This document shows positions 45,705 through 54,351 of a stretch of 59,037 nt of DNA, piece by piece. A program made the translations under genes and the position numbers. The notes below the pieces were generated by a model that did not search any database, was not told the origin of the DNA, and saw only the letters and a program-made list of their open reading frames with translations. The stretch's first letter is position 1. Every line of letters starts with the position of its first letter. The DNA lies in assembly GCA_018676675.1 (NCBI GenBank), contig JABHEG010000093.1, positions 1 through 59,037 of the forward strand, given 5' to 3'. The DNA comes from Lentisphaerota bacterium. Its GTDB lineage: Bacteria; Verrucomicrobiota; Lentisphaeria; Oligosphaerales; JABHEG01.

Positions 45705-47118
45705 AAAACATCCAGTCCACCCGATCCTTCTCGTCGACGACGAGGAGGACCTCGTCCACTCTCTGGAGAGTCTGCTTCATCTGCGGGGCTACACCAACAC
45801 GATCGCGTGCTCGGACAGCCGCGAGGCGGAGGCGATCTTCACTTCTCAACGCCTCAGTGTGATGCTGCTCGACATCTCCATGCCCCACACCACAGGTGAA
45901 GAGCTGCTCCCCAAGGCTGTTGCCGCGGATCCCGCTCTCCCAATCATCATGTTCACTGCTTACAGCGACGCAGAACGTATCGTCCGCTGCATGAAGGCCG
46001 GGGCGTTCGACTACATGGTCAAGCCCATCGAGAAGCAGCGCTTCCTCACGGCCATCGCCCAAGCCATCGAGATCCGCGGCCTCCGGGACGAGAACGCACA
46101 CCTGCAAAGCCGTCTCCGCGGGGAAGAACTCCGCAATCCGGAAGCCTTTGCCAGCATGGTGACCAGTGACGAGAGGATGATCGCGGCATTCCGATACGTT
46201 GAGGCCGTCGCGTCAACGTCCCAGCCGGTGTTTGTGACCGGAGAGACCGGCGTCGGCAAGGAACTGGTTGCCCAGGCCATTCATGCGGTCAGCGGCCGGA
46301 AAGGGCGATTTGTTCCCATCAATGTCGCAGGCCTGGATGACACCATGTTCTCCGATACATTTTTCGGACACGTGCGCGGGGCGTATACGAGCGCCTCAGG
46401 CTCACGAGAAGGCCTCATCGAGCAAGCGACAGGCGGAACACTGTTCCTCGACGAAATCGGGGATCTGACCATGGCCTCTCAAGTCAAGCTGCTCCGCCTG
46501 CTTCAGGAGCGGGAATACCTGCCGTTGGGGGCTGACCGACCGAAGACAACGGATGCCCGGATCGTCGCCGCAACAAACCGCGATGTCCGCAAGCGAGTGC
46601 TGGAAGGCGCCTTCCGCGAAGACCTGTACTTCCGTCTGGTGACACACCAGGTGAGAATCCCCCCTCTGCGCGAGCGCATCGGGGATTTGCCGGCTCTGCT
46701 GAGCCATTTCCTTCGGCAAGCCGCCGTCGCCCTCAGACGTGAGCCTCCGACCCCACCCCGGGAACTGGTTACCTATCTGACCGCCTACGACTTCCCCGGC
46801 AATATACGCGAGTTCGAAGCCATGGTCTTCAATGCCGTGGCCAACCACCAGAGCGGCGTGCTGTCCATGTCCTCCTTTGTCAGACACATGAACGAGTCCC
46901 GTCTGAGCGAGGGCGACGATTCCCCGAGTGCCCCGAACAGGACCGATGCGTTAAGCTTCCCCGACGCGCTGCCCACCCTCAGAGAAACCACGCTGCTGCT
47001 GGTTCAGGAAGCTCTTCGCCGAGCAGAACAGAATCAAACGGCAGCAGCGCAGATGCTCGGGGTCTCCCGGCAGACCATGAACAAGTATGCCAAAGACCTC
47101 CCGGCAAGCGACGCGTGA
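45694..47118 (+). CDS. Sigma-54-type response regulator (NtrC/PilR-like)
   Basis: A 474-residue regulator: receiver domain 1-120 (acid pocket Asp15-Asp16, phosphoacceptor Asp60, Thr88, Lys110), AAA+ domain about 150-385 (Walker A GETGVGKE, Walker B GTLFLDEIGDL, second-region-of-homology arginines in FREDLYFRL), and a Fis-type helix-turn-helix at the C-terminus (NQTAAAQMLGVSRQTMNKY). The loop that contacts sigma-54 normally reads GAFTGA. Here it is GAYTSA (residues 229-234). The neighbouring kinase is the obvious partner. A strong sigma-54 promoter lies 568 nt downstream of the stop, which makes the pseudopilin operon the best candidate target. Confidence 0.94.
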   Translation: MPAEKHPVHPILLVDDEEDLVHSLESLLHLRGYTNTIACSDSREAEAIFTSQRLSVMLLDISMPHTTGEELLPKAVAADPALPIIMFTAYSDAERIVRCMKAGAFDYMVKPIEKQRFLTAIAQAIEIRGLRDENAHLQSRLRGEELRNPEAFASMVTSDERMIAAFRYVEAVASTSQPVFVTGETGVGKELVAQAIHAVSGRKGRFVPINVAGLDDTMFSDTFFGHVRGAYTSASGSREGLIEQATGGTLFLDEIGDLTMASQVKLLRLLQEREYLPLGADRPKTTDARIVAATNRDVRKRVLEGAFREDLYFRLVTHQVRIPPLRERIGDLPALLSHFLRQAAVALRREPPTPPRELVTYLTAYDFPGNIREFEAMVFNAVANHQSGVLSMSSFVRHMNESRLSEGDDSPSAPNRTDALSFPDALPTLRETTLLLVQEALRRAEQNQTAAAQMLGVSRQTMNKYAKDLPASDA

Positions 47119-47131
47119 CCCCAATTCCTCA

Positions 47132-47405
47132 GTAGGCCGAACGCCCCCCCCCGGGAGGAATCTCTTGCTGGTACGCCGAACGGCCCTCCGGGCGGCATCT
47201 CCTGCCTCGTGTACGCCGAACGGCCCACCGGGCGGCATCTCCTGCCTCGTGTACGCCGAACGGCCCCCCGGGCGGCGTCTTCTGCTGGTACGCCGAACGG
47301 CCCTCCGGGCGGCATCTTCCCTCGGCGATCGGAGGGCCGCTCGCCGTACAAAACACCCGGGCGGCATCTTCTGCGATTACCCCACACGCCCTCCCCGGGC
47401 GGAAT
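47132..47405. repeat. GC-rich tandem array, units of about 37-40 bp
   Basis: Units begin at 47132, 47171, 47211, 47251, 47288 and 47346, with a remnant near 47381. The core is GTACGCCGAACGGCCC followed by one variable base and CCGGGCGGCATC, then about 10 nt of partly conserved filler. The two central copies are nearly identical over 40 bp and the outer ones are degenerate. Each core contains short inverted repeats (GCCG..CGGC and GCCC...GGGC). The filler is far too short and too similar for CRISPR spacers. Confidence 0.9.
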
Positions 47406-47685
47406 TTGGCGGTGGCCTCCCCTCCATAGCCAGAGGAAGGGGTGTCAAGAACGTTTACACCGTCAAAACTGCAACCAAAGAACCATATCACGCTTCCTAT
47501 CACTATGTTACGACACCCATAGCCCGATCACTGTCAGATTCCTTTACACCCCCTTCAGGGACGTTCTCGTTTCTGGGGGGCCGGCGGCGATTCTGTCAAC
47601 ATATCTGTGCATCTGGCCTCGACATCCTCCCTCCTGAGGCCTGCCTTCCCAGCTCGAGCAGCCCCGAACCGGGCCGTTTTCGCAC

Positions 47686-47702
47686 TTGGCATCCCACTTG
47701 CT
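47686..47702 (+). promoter_or_regulatory. Sigma-54 (-24/-12) promoter of the pseudopilin operon
   Basis: The sequence TTGGCATCCCACTTGCT has the GG (47688-47689) and GC (47700-47701) dinucleotides exactly 10 nt apart and matches the TGGCAC-N5-TTGC consensus at nearly every position. Transcription should begin near 47713, giving a leader of about 58 nt with GGAGGG before the ATG at 47771. Confidence 0.8.
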
Positions 47703-47770
47703 GATACATCGCGGCAGTTTGAGCAAACAGGTGATTCGGATAGCAAAAGAACGAACGGAGGGTCGAGACG

Positions 47771-50700
47771 ATGAGAAGCAGATCACGCAACCGGGCATCA
47801 AACCAAACACTCCCCACCCCCAAACGTCGCGGAGAGGCCGGCGTCACGCTGCTCCTGACACTCGGCATCCTCGCGGTCCTGATGATGGTCATGCTCTCGT
47901 TGAGCCTGACGTCTGTGACCGAGCGCAAAGCGTCCGCTCTGCAGTCCGACATGCTCCGGTCCCGCCTCCTGGCCGAATCCTGCGTTGATCGCGCGCTCAA
48001 CCATATTACCGAGCAGTTCGATGGTAACCTTTACCCGGGAAGCACCTTCTTCAGCCCCGACGACAACAGCGACTGGGCCGGCCGAGCTTTCCTCGGCAGC
48101 GTCAATGGTGATTCAACCGCCGGAATCGAGGACGGGCTGAACGTGAAACTCGGGGACCTCAATTTCACCCCGCCTGCACAACTCCACTCCAGCATCGGCT
48201 GGAACCTCGTCCGTTCGACCCAGACAACAGGAGACAACCAGGAAAAGGCCATCATCGGCCGCTACGCCTACACCATCATCGACGAGTCCGGAAAGCTCGA
48301 TCCCGGAGCAGTCGTCTGCACGACCTCCCGCGAAAGTGACCGGGAAACGCGTCTGGGCACCTCCCCCTCCGAGATCTCTCTCTCAGACCTGGGCATTGAG
48401 GACGTTGACCTGTTCCGTCCCGACACGGTGACCAGCGGCGAACCAGGCAAAATGCCCGCGGACGGCCGCTGGTTCTCCATGGGCCATATCGCAAAGGCCC
48501 TGAATCCGAGCCAGGCTGAGTTCAACAAGATGATCAAGACGCTTCACCCCTTCAGCTATGATGTTGAGCAGTTCTGGCGCGATCGGAACAACAATGGCAA
48601 GTGGGACGAAGGCGAAGACGAAGACCGCATCAACCTGGCCACGCCACTCTCCATGGGAGCCCTATACGGGGCATTTATCGGCTCCAACGCCGAATCAACC
48701 GACGACGATTCAGCCTGGCTCAAAGAACTGGACAACAGCCCGTGGTTCAGAGGGTGGAGTCAGTCCGTCGGCCTGAGCATCGCAGAAGCGCGAAGAGTCG
48801 CCGCCGCACAGGTGACCGTCAACATCATGGATTACGCCGATCCCGACTCCGATCCGACCCCCGCGTACGTCGACAGCGAAGGTGCCATTCAGGAAGGTGC
48901 TTACGCCGGCGCTTTCAACCTCCGCGGCGTTGAAAAGACCTGGGGTGTCTCCGAAATCGCTCTGCGGATGGAAACCGATGTCCATACGCTTGGGGCCAGC
49001 GGCGGGGGGGATTCCGAGGAAGATCCCGGTAGGCCCCCCAAGTACGGCGTGGTCGGTGACATCAACATCAACCCCAACAACAGCCCGCACATGGAGTTCT
49101 ACGTGATCAAGCCGGATGGCAGTCAGATCACCCGCGACGACCTCCACAGCTATGGCACCGGCTACCAAGGCGCAGCCACCCGCGTCCATGTTAAGCCCAA
49201 GGGCAACGGGAACCAGAACGGTCTCCTGGTCAATGATCTACCGTTCGCACTTCAGAACCGCAACACCTACGACATCATCTCAAATTCGATGGATGTGCGC
49301 GTCTATAATGACAGACGGCATTCGAATGGCAAAGCGATGGGCAAATGGTGGATTTCCATCAAAGCCTATGATGCCACCATCATCATCAACGACAAGGGAT
49401 ACCAGGGCAACAGAGACGTGTCGTTCACCGTCACCCAGGGTCAGGTCGTCCCCTCCGAAAGCTACACCGCCTCCATCACCGTTCTGGGCTCGTCAATCTA
49501 CAACTGGGGCTACCACCAGCCCACCACCATCAAGGCCAAGATCGGCAACGACACCCTCGAGCCCTGGGGCACCTACAGCAAGCCGGTCGACTCGAACCTG
49601 AATGATGATAATAACCCCCGCACGTACACACTGCCCGAAACCTATGCGGCCAACACCCCCATCGCCCTCACGGTGAAGTTCTGGAAGAAGAGGAGCTCTG
49701 GGTACAGTGGATCCTACAACTCGCACTGGACCACCTCCCGCGAAGTGGCCTCCAACCCCTCGAACGTGCGCTGTAAGGTCCTGCGCAACGGCGACGCCGT
49801 GCCGGATGTCGCCGGTTTCCAGAACCAGCAAGATGTTGAGTTCTACGTGGCGAGTTACGTGCAAGACGACAAGATGGTCATGACCGAGAGCCAGGCCATC
49901 TACCTGTTCGAACACACCAGCAACCTCAACGGCTCCGGGGCCGACTACCAGGACTGCGTCGTTCTCGTGACCCTGGCCGAAGGCGAGGAGGAAGAAGAAT
50001 CGGCGGAACCAGATGCCTTTGACTTCAAGATCACCGATGGCGAATCCGTTCCCACCGGCGAGTTCTTTGTCACCGCCACGGTGCTGGGAACTTCAATCAC
50101 CAACTGGGGCTATGACCAGCCTGTGACCTGCAAGGTCAAGATCGGCAGCCAGGCCAACGAACCGTGGGGCAACTACAGCAGCCCGACCGCGGCAAATCTG
50201 AATGACGGAAACAACCCCCGAACTTTCGAGTTCCCGGACTCCTATCCGGCCGGCACCGCCGTCTCCGGGCAAGTCAAGTTCTGGAAGAAGCGTAAGAGCA
50301 GGTACAGCGGGAACAAGGACTCGCACTGGAAGACCTCTCGCGAAGTCAACTCGGCCTCATCATCCGACAGTGCCCGGACGCGCGTTCTCCGCGATGGCGA
50401 CGACGTCCCCGATGTGTCCGGCTTCCAGAACCAGCAGGACGTCGAGTTCTATGTAAAGGACTACGTGGTCAACGGGAAGATGTCCCTTGCCGAGAACCAG
50501 GCCATCTACCTCTTCGAACACACCAGCAACCTCAGTGGCTCAGGAGCTGACTTCCAGGATTGCGTCCTCCTCATCACCATGACCGATGCTGTCGAGGCAC
50601 GTGGTGAGCCCGGAACCGACCCGACCAACACCGAGGCCCCGGCCACAAGTACGGGTGATGCCCTGCGCTTCCGCGCTGGACTGCAAGCCGAGATCTACTT

Positions 50701-51958
50701 CCCCTACGCTCCCTTTGCAGACCGTACCAACCCTCCAGGAGACCTCACCGTCACCTACACGGTTGAAGTGGCCACAGCAACCGGAGAAAAGGAACGCCTC
50801 ACGACCACGAAACAGGTCGCGCTGGACACGGCAGAGAACATTGAAGGTGGCACCCTGATGTTCACCAGCGAATACGACAACGACGAATGGACGACCATTG
50901 CCGATGCCTTTGATTCGACTGTCTCACCAGCTCGAGACTGGTATGCGGTGACCCTCCTCCAAATCGACCGGGTGGAACTGCGCGATCCCACCGGTAACGT
51001 CGTAGACCTCCTCCCGAGCGATGGCACGTACTTCTGCAACTGGACTCAGTCTGAAGTCGCCACCAGCGACCAGCTCTGCTTCGCCAGCGCCACGGCCATG
51101 GACCCGATGATGAACGACCGCTCGGAGCAGAACGCAGACTTCACCACCTTCTGGGAGGTCAAGCCGGACGTGTCCGAAGTGGCCATTGGCGAGGACAACG
51201 ATGCAAGCGAAATCGGCGAGTTGTCCACGGGTGGCTACGACTCTGCCCCCTACTGCGATGTCGCCGTCAAGGACGCACCGTTCACGCGTCTGGGTGAGAT
51301 CGGTCGCGTTCACTCCTATGCCCCCATGCGGTCTCTCCGCCTCTGGTCCGCCAGCGCGGCAGATGAGAAGGGCCATGATGCTGACATCCTCGACCTGTTC
51401 AAGACCAAGTCCGGCTTCCACACCCGTGGCAAAGTCAACATCAACACCCTCAATGAGGATGTCCTCAACGCCCTCTTCAACGGGGCAACAACCGTCGATG
51501 CCGACGACGCAACAGAAGCCCTCCTGGACAAGCGTGAAGACGGAACGGTCTTCCTGAGCGCTGGCAGCATGTTCGGCTCTGTGGCGGGCGTCACCGGCTC
51601 CAACTCCGCCAATGACCGTGAGGAAGAGGCGGCCTTGGCACGGTTGGCTGAACTCCTGACCGCCAGGCAGAACTACTTCACCATCATCGTCTGCGCCCAG
51701 TCCATCAAGGATGTGGCCGGGGTGGTCTATGGTGAGACGGCGTCCGGGGATTCAGACTCATGGAACACCTCGCCCGGCGAGACAACGCGTGAAGCTCAGA
51801 CCGCGAAACTCAACCACTTCGATGTACAGTATGATAGCGACGGCAACGTGGTCAAGTACATCGACCCGATCCTGGCCGAGCAGAAGGTCAAGGTCGTCGT
51901 CTACCGGGATGCGTTCAGCAACAAGCTGCGCATCGAACGGCTTGAGTACCTGCAGTAG
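47771..51958 (+). CDS. Very large GspK/PilX-like minor pseudopilin with duplicated domain
   Basis: A 1395-residue protein. The N-terminus has a basic leader, Gly-Glu-Ala-Gly, and a class III-like hydrophobic helix (GVTLLLTLGILAVLMMVML) followed by ERKASALQSDMLRSRLLAESCVDRAL, the pattern of PilX/GspK-type minor pseudopilins. Residues about 552-738 and 752-938 are two copies of one domain sharing NWGY-QP, NPRT, VKFWKKR, SHW-TSREV, GFQNQQDVEFYV and IYLFEHTSNL-GSGAD. The C-terminal part has GKVNINTLNEDVLNALF, as in the helix-hairpin region of GspK-like proteins. GGAGGG precedes the ATG at 47771. It is transcribed from the sigma-54 promoter at 47686 and is far longer than GspK (about 300 residues). 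Confidence 0.85.
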   Translation: MRSRSRNRASNQTLPTPKRRGEAGVTLLLTLGILAVLMMVMLSLSLTSVTERKASALQSDMLRSRLLAESCVDRALNHITEQFDGNLYPGSTFFSPDDNSDWAGRAFLGSVNGDSTAGIEDGLNVKLGDLNFTPPAQLHSSIGWNLVRSTQTTGDNQEKAIIGRYAYTIIDESGKLDPGAVVCTTSRESDRETRLGTSPSEISLSDLGIEDVDLFRPDTVTSGEPGKMPADGRWFSMGHIAKALNPSQAEFNKMIKTLHPFSYDVEQFWRDRNNNGKWDEGEDEDRINLATPLSMGALYGAFIGSNAESTDDDSAWLKELDNSPWFRGWSQSVGLSIAEARRVAAAQVTVNIMDYADPDSDPTPAYVDSEGAIQEGAYAGAFNLRGVEKTWGVSEIALRMETDVHTLGASGGGDSEEDPGRPPKYGVVGDININPNNSPHMEFYVIKPDGSQITRDDLHSYGTGYQGAATRVHVKPKGNGNQNGLLVNDLPFALQNRNTYDIISNSMDVRVYNDRRHSNGKAMGKWWISIKAYDATIIINDKGYQGNRDVSFTVTQGQVVPSESYTASITVLGSSIYNWGYHQPTTIKAKIGNDTLEPWGTYSKPVDSNLNDDNNPRTYTLPETYAANTPIALTVKFWKKRSSGYSGSYNSHWTTSREVASNPSNVRCKVLRNGDAVPDVAGFQNQQDVEFYVASYVQDDKMVMTESQAIYLFEHTSNLNGSGADYQDCVVLVTLAEGEEEEESAEPDAFDFKITDGESVPTGEFFVTATVLGTSITNWGYDQPVTCKVKIGSQANEPWGNYSSPTAANLNDGNNPRTFEFPDSYPAGTAVSGQVKFWKKRKSRYSGNKDSHWKTSREVNSASSSDSARTRVLRDGDDVPDVSGFQNQQDVEFYVKDYVVNGKMSLAENQAIYLFEHTSNLSGSGADFQDCVLLITMTDAVEARGEPGTDPTNTEAPATSTGDALRFRAGLQAEIYFPYAPFADRTNPPGDLTVTYTVEVATATGEKERLTTTKQVALDTAENIEGGTLMFTSEYDNDEWTTIADAFDSTVSPARDWYAVTLLQIDRVELRDPTGNVVDLLPSDGTYFCNWTQSEVATSDQLCFASATAMDPMMNDRSEQNADFTTFWEVKPDVSEVAIGEDNDASEIGELSTGGYDSAPYCDVAVKDAPFTRLGEIGRVHSYAPMRSLRLWSASAADEKGHDADILDLFKTKSGFHTRGKVNINTLNEDVLNALFNGATTVDADDATEALLDKREDGTVFLSAGSMFGSVAGVTGSNSANDREEEAALARLAELLTARQNYFTIIVCAQSIKDVAGVVYGETASGDSDSWNTSPGETTREAQTAKLNHFDVQYDSDGNVVKYIDPILAEQKVKVVVYRDAFSNKLRIERLEYLQ

Positions 51959-51992
51959 GGACCACGGCAGGCAGTGTGAGGAGGAGATGGCG

Positions 51993-52556
51993 ATGCGCAG
52001 CAACCCAACAACACGAACAGCGGTGATGGCACTCACCGCAATGATCACCCTCTCCCTTCTGCTCACGGGGCGCCTCACGGCAGCCCCCGCGGCGGGAGAG
52101 ACGAAGAAAGAACCCCCGAAGAAGCTCAAACCCGCCGACGTGGACAAGGAATTGACCACCTTCCTGCGCAAAGACAACATCCCGTTCCAGTTCTACAACC
52201 GCTATGCTAACACCTATATGCGGTTCGCCGAGATGGGAAAGGTTAACCTGCGGGAGCGGGGCAAGACCATGTCTGCAGACATGCGCAAGAAGGTCCTCGG
52301 GCAAGTCAAGCGAAACGAAGAGATCGCCAGAGCTCTCCAAGGCATGGTGACTCACAAGAAGATGATTGACGCGATCCGCACAAACAACTCATCCGTCCCG
52401 GCGTCGGACCGAAGACAGACCTATCGGAACGCCCAGGACGCCCATGAGGATCTGCGGATCGCCCTCCTGGCCAAGCTGACCGGCCTCTCCCAGGCCAAAG
52501 TACGGAAGGCCGTCGGCTACTCCTTCAAAGCGGCTTCCGGCCCAACTGAAGACTAA
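51993..52556 (+). CDS. Small exported helical protein, operon partner of the pseudopilin
   Basis: A 187-residue protein of unknown function. An N-terminal signal (AVMALTAMITLSLLLTGRLTA) is followed by a Lys/Pro-rich linker and a helical, Arg/Lys-rich domain (residues about 45-180). The start at 51993 lies 8 nt after AGGAGG. The ATG at 51987 is too close to that site. It begins 34 nt after the pseudopilin stop and precedes a strong terminator, so it belongs to the same sigma-54 transcript. A role as periplasmic partner or chaperone of the pseudopilin is conjecture. Confidence 0.78.
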   Translation: MRSNPTTRTAVMALTAMITLSLLLTGRLTAAPAAGETKKEPPKKLKPADVDKELTTFLRKDNIPFQFYNRYANTYMRFAEMGKVNLRERGKTMSADMRKKVLGQVKRNEEIARALQGMVTHKKMIDAIRTNNSSVPASDRRQTYRNAQDAHEDLRIALLAKLTGLSQAKVRKAVGYSFKAASGPTED

Positions 52557-52565
52557 ACTCCCGGG

Positions 52566-52587
52566 TGACAGGAATACGTTCCTGTCA
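52566..52587 (+). terminator. 9-bp hairpin just after the operon
   Basis: TGACAGGAA (52566-52574) and TTCCTGTCA (52579-52587) form a perfect stem with a TACG tetraloop 9 nt after the stop codon. No T-run follows directly. It may stabilise the 3' end together with the next terminator. Confidence 0.5.
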
Positions 52588-52596
52588 AGCCCAAAT

Positions 52597-52642
52597 CACC
52601 GCGTCGGAACTCGCTCAACGAGACCGGCGCGGTGCCCTTTTT
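52597..52642 (+). terminator. Strong intrinsic terminator of the pseudopilin operon
   Basis: CACCGCG (52597-52603) and CGCGGTG (52628-52634) enclose a further inner stem (CTCG/CGAG), giving one long GC-rich hairpin followed by CCC and TTTTT (52638-52642). This is the clearest rho-independent terminator in the window. Confidence 0.85.
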
Positions 52643-52650
52643 GACTCGCC

Positions 52651-53520
52651 TCAGGGCAACGCAGCTCGCCAGCCGCCCTTCATGAGCTCGGCAAGCTGTT
52701 TCCGAATATCTGCGTAGGCCGGCTCGGCCGCGACGTTCCTGTATTCGCCCGGGTCGGTGTCGTGATCGTGCAGCTCGGCCTTCCCAGGACTGCCCCATTC
52801 CGTGTAACGATGCCGCTCGGTGCAGAGCGTCCGGGTCTTTGCGTTACGTGTCGTGAACGCCGCCTTCTTCCAGGAGATTGAGGGATCTCACAGCAATGGC
52901 ACCATGCTGATACCCTCCAGACCAGCCGGAGCAGGAAGCCCGCAGAGCTCCGCCAGAGTCGGGTACATATCGATCAGTTCGGTCGGCCTAGTGCAGGCGG
53001 CACCCGCCTTGGCCGTCCCCGGAGCGGCGATGAGAAACGGCACCCGCGTTGCGCCGTCGAACACCGTGGCCTTGCGGAAAAGGCCGTGTTCGCCGAGGTG
53101 CATGCCGTGGTCTCCCCAGACACAGACAATCGTGCGGTCTTCGCGACCCGATTCCGTCAGCGCGTCCAGCATCACCCCAAGACAGGCATCGACGTACGAA
53201 ATACACGCGTAGTAAGCGGCGATCTCCTCGCGTTGCTCGTCGGCAGAAAGCCAACGGGCATCTGCTGTATTGAAGACTGCGTGTGATGTAATGCTCCTCC
53301 GGCAGCCATTTGGGACGGGGAGCCTGAGGGCGTTTTGGCGGACGAGACTTACCGACACCACGCAGTTTCAGCTTCCGGCTCCACATCCGGTTCTCTCGAG
53401 CCTGGCCACCAGCATGGACCTTGCTGAACAGGCTCTCGTGGTGATGGATCTTCCCGCAGTTGACCGTCTCGTACCCGTGATCCCGGAAGAACGCAACCGT
53501 CCGGCGCAACCACGGAGTTG
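52651..53520 (-). pseudogene. Decayed sulfatase (iduronate-2-sulfatase-like)
   Basis: Three reading-frame pieces on the minus strand line up as one type I sulfatase. The first (to about 53285) has FFRDHGYETVNCGKIHHHE and KWLPEEHYIT. The second (about 53282 to 52888) has HAVFNTADARWLSADEQ, DACLGVMLDAL, VWGDHGMHLGEHGLF and GISMVPLL. The third (52887 to 52651) has WKKAAFTTRN, RYTEWGSPGKAELHDHD and GGWRAALP before the normal end. The breaks are a frameshift near 53285 in a CACA stretch, explained by loss of 2 nt, and a TGA at 52888-52890 in place of a sense codon. The N-terminal ~100 residues with the formylglycine site are missing, so it is inactive. Confidence 0.88.
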
Positions 53521-53655
53521 ACGACGCCTCCTGCCGCACCTACCGTTACGGGACATGCTGACAGTCACAGGTTCCCAAAGCCCTCGTTCTGCTAAAGGGA
53601 CGTCGCCGAGCATGTGTCCTGCGCAGTTGCACGTTCATCCTTAAGGAGAGAGACC

Positions 53656-54336
53656 ATGGCAGGCAGTGGTTTTGCCGGAGACAAGAAAGCTCCGATGCGT
53701 TCGCCATTGGCCAAGATCGAGCGCAGGTTCATTGACCAAAATGTGGGCAGATTCCCCCCCTGGATCGAGACCTACCATCTGACCATGATGACCGTCCTGT
53801 GGAGCGCGGGAGTCTTTTACTTCGCCTATCGCGCGGACAAGGGCAGTGACCCTCACTGGCTCTGGCTCTCCTCATTGATGCTCGTGCTGCAGTGGTTCAC
53901 CGACGCTTTCGACGGCTCGCTGGGCAAACACCGAAACACGGGTCTGGTGAAGTGGGGCTACTACATGGACCACTTCCTGGACTTCATCTTCATCAGCGCC
54001 CTGCTCGCAGGCTACACGTTTCTCCTGGATGGCACGGACAAGGTGGTCATGATCGCGCTGGTCCCACTCATCGGAGCATTCTGGGTAAACGCCTTCCTGT
54101 CCTTCAGCGTGACCAACGAATTCGAGATCACCCAGATGGGCGTTGGCCCAACTGAAATCCGCATTCTGTTTGTTCTTCTGAACACCGCCATCATCTTCTG
54201 GGGGCCGGGCGTCCTGGCAGGATTGCTTCGCCCCCTATTGATCCTGGTCCTCGTCGGGCTCTGTATCGTGGTCCGCAAGACACACCGACGGGCCTGGGAG
54301 ATGGACATGACAGACAAGCGACAGCGGAACAGATAG
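53656..54336 (+). CDS. CDP-alcohol phosphatidyltransferase family protein
   Basis: A 226-residue membrane protein with about 6 hydrophobic segments. The family motif is complete in its acids: Asp83, Asp86-Gly87, then Gly101, Asp105 and Asp109 (DAFDGSLGK ... GYYMDHFLD). The usual Ala-Arg after DGxx is Gly-Lys here. It should move a phospho-alcohol head group from or to a CDP-activated lipid at the inner membrane. The acceptor is unknown. The start at 53656 follows AAGGAGAG. The next gene starts 15 nt after its stop, so it leads an operon with an esterase and a glycosidase. Confidence 0.87.
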   Translation: MAGSGFAGDKKAPMRSPLAKIERRFIDQNVGRFPPWIETYHLTMMTVLWSAGVFYFAYRADKGSDPHWLWLSSLMLVLQWFTDAFDGSLGKHRNTGLVKWGYYMDHFLDFIFISALLAGYTFLLDGTDKVVMIALVPLIGAFWVNAFLSFSVTNEFEITQMGVGPTEIRILFVLLNTAIIFWGPGVLAGLLRPLLILVLVGLCIVVRKTHRRAWEMDMTDKRQRNR

Positions 54337-54351
54337 ACGGAACGACACCAC

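Larger units (their letters stand above)
47119..47770. other. Regulatory region between regulator and pseudopilin genes
   Basis: 652 nt without a gene. The first half is the GC-rich tandem array (47132-47405), then an AT-richer stretch, then the sigma-54 promoter. Short frames across the array are repeat artefacts. Confidence 0.75.

Noticed and set aside
47132..47405. CRISPR array
   Set aside because: Units are 37-40 bp with only about 10 nt between conserved cores, and that filler is itself partly conserved. No cas genes are present.
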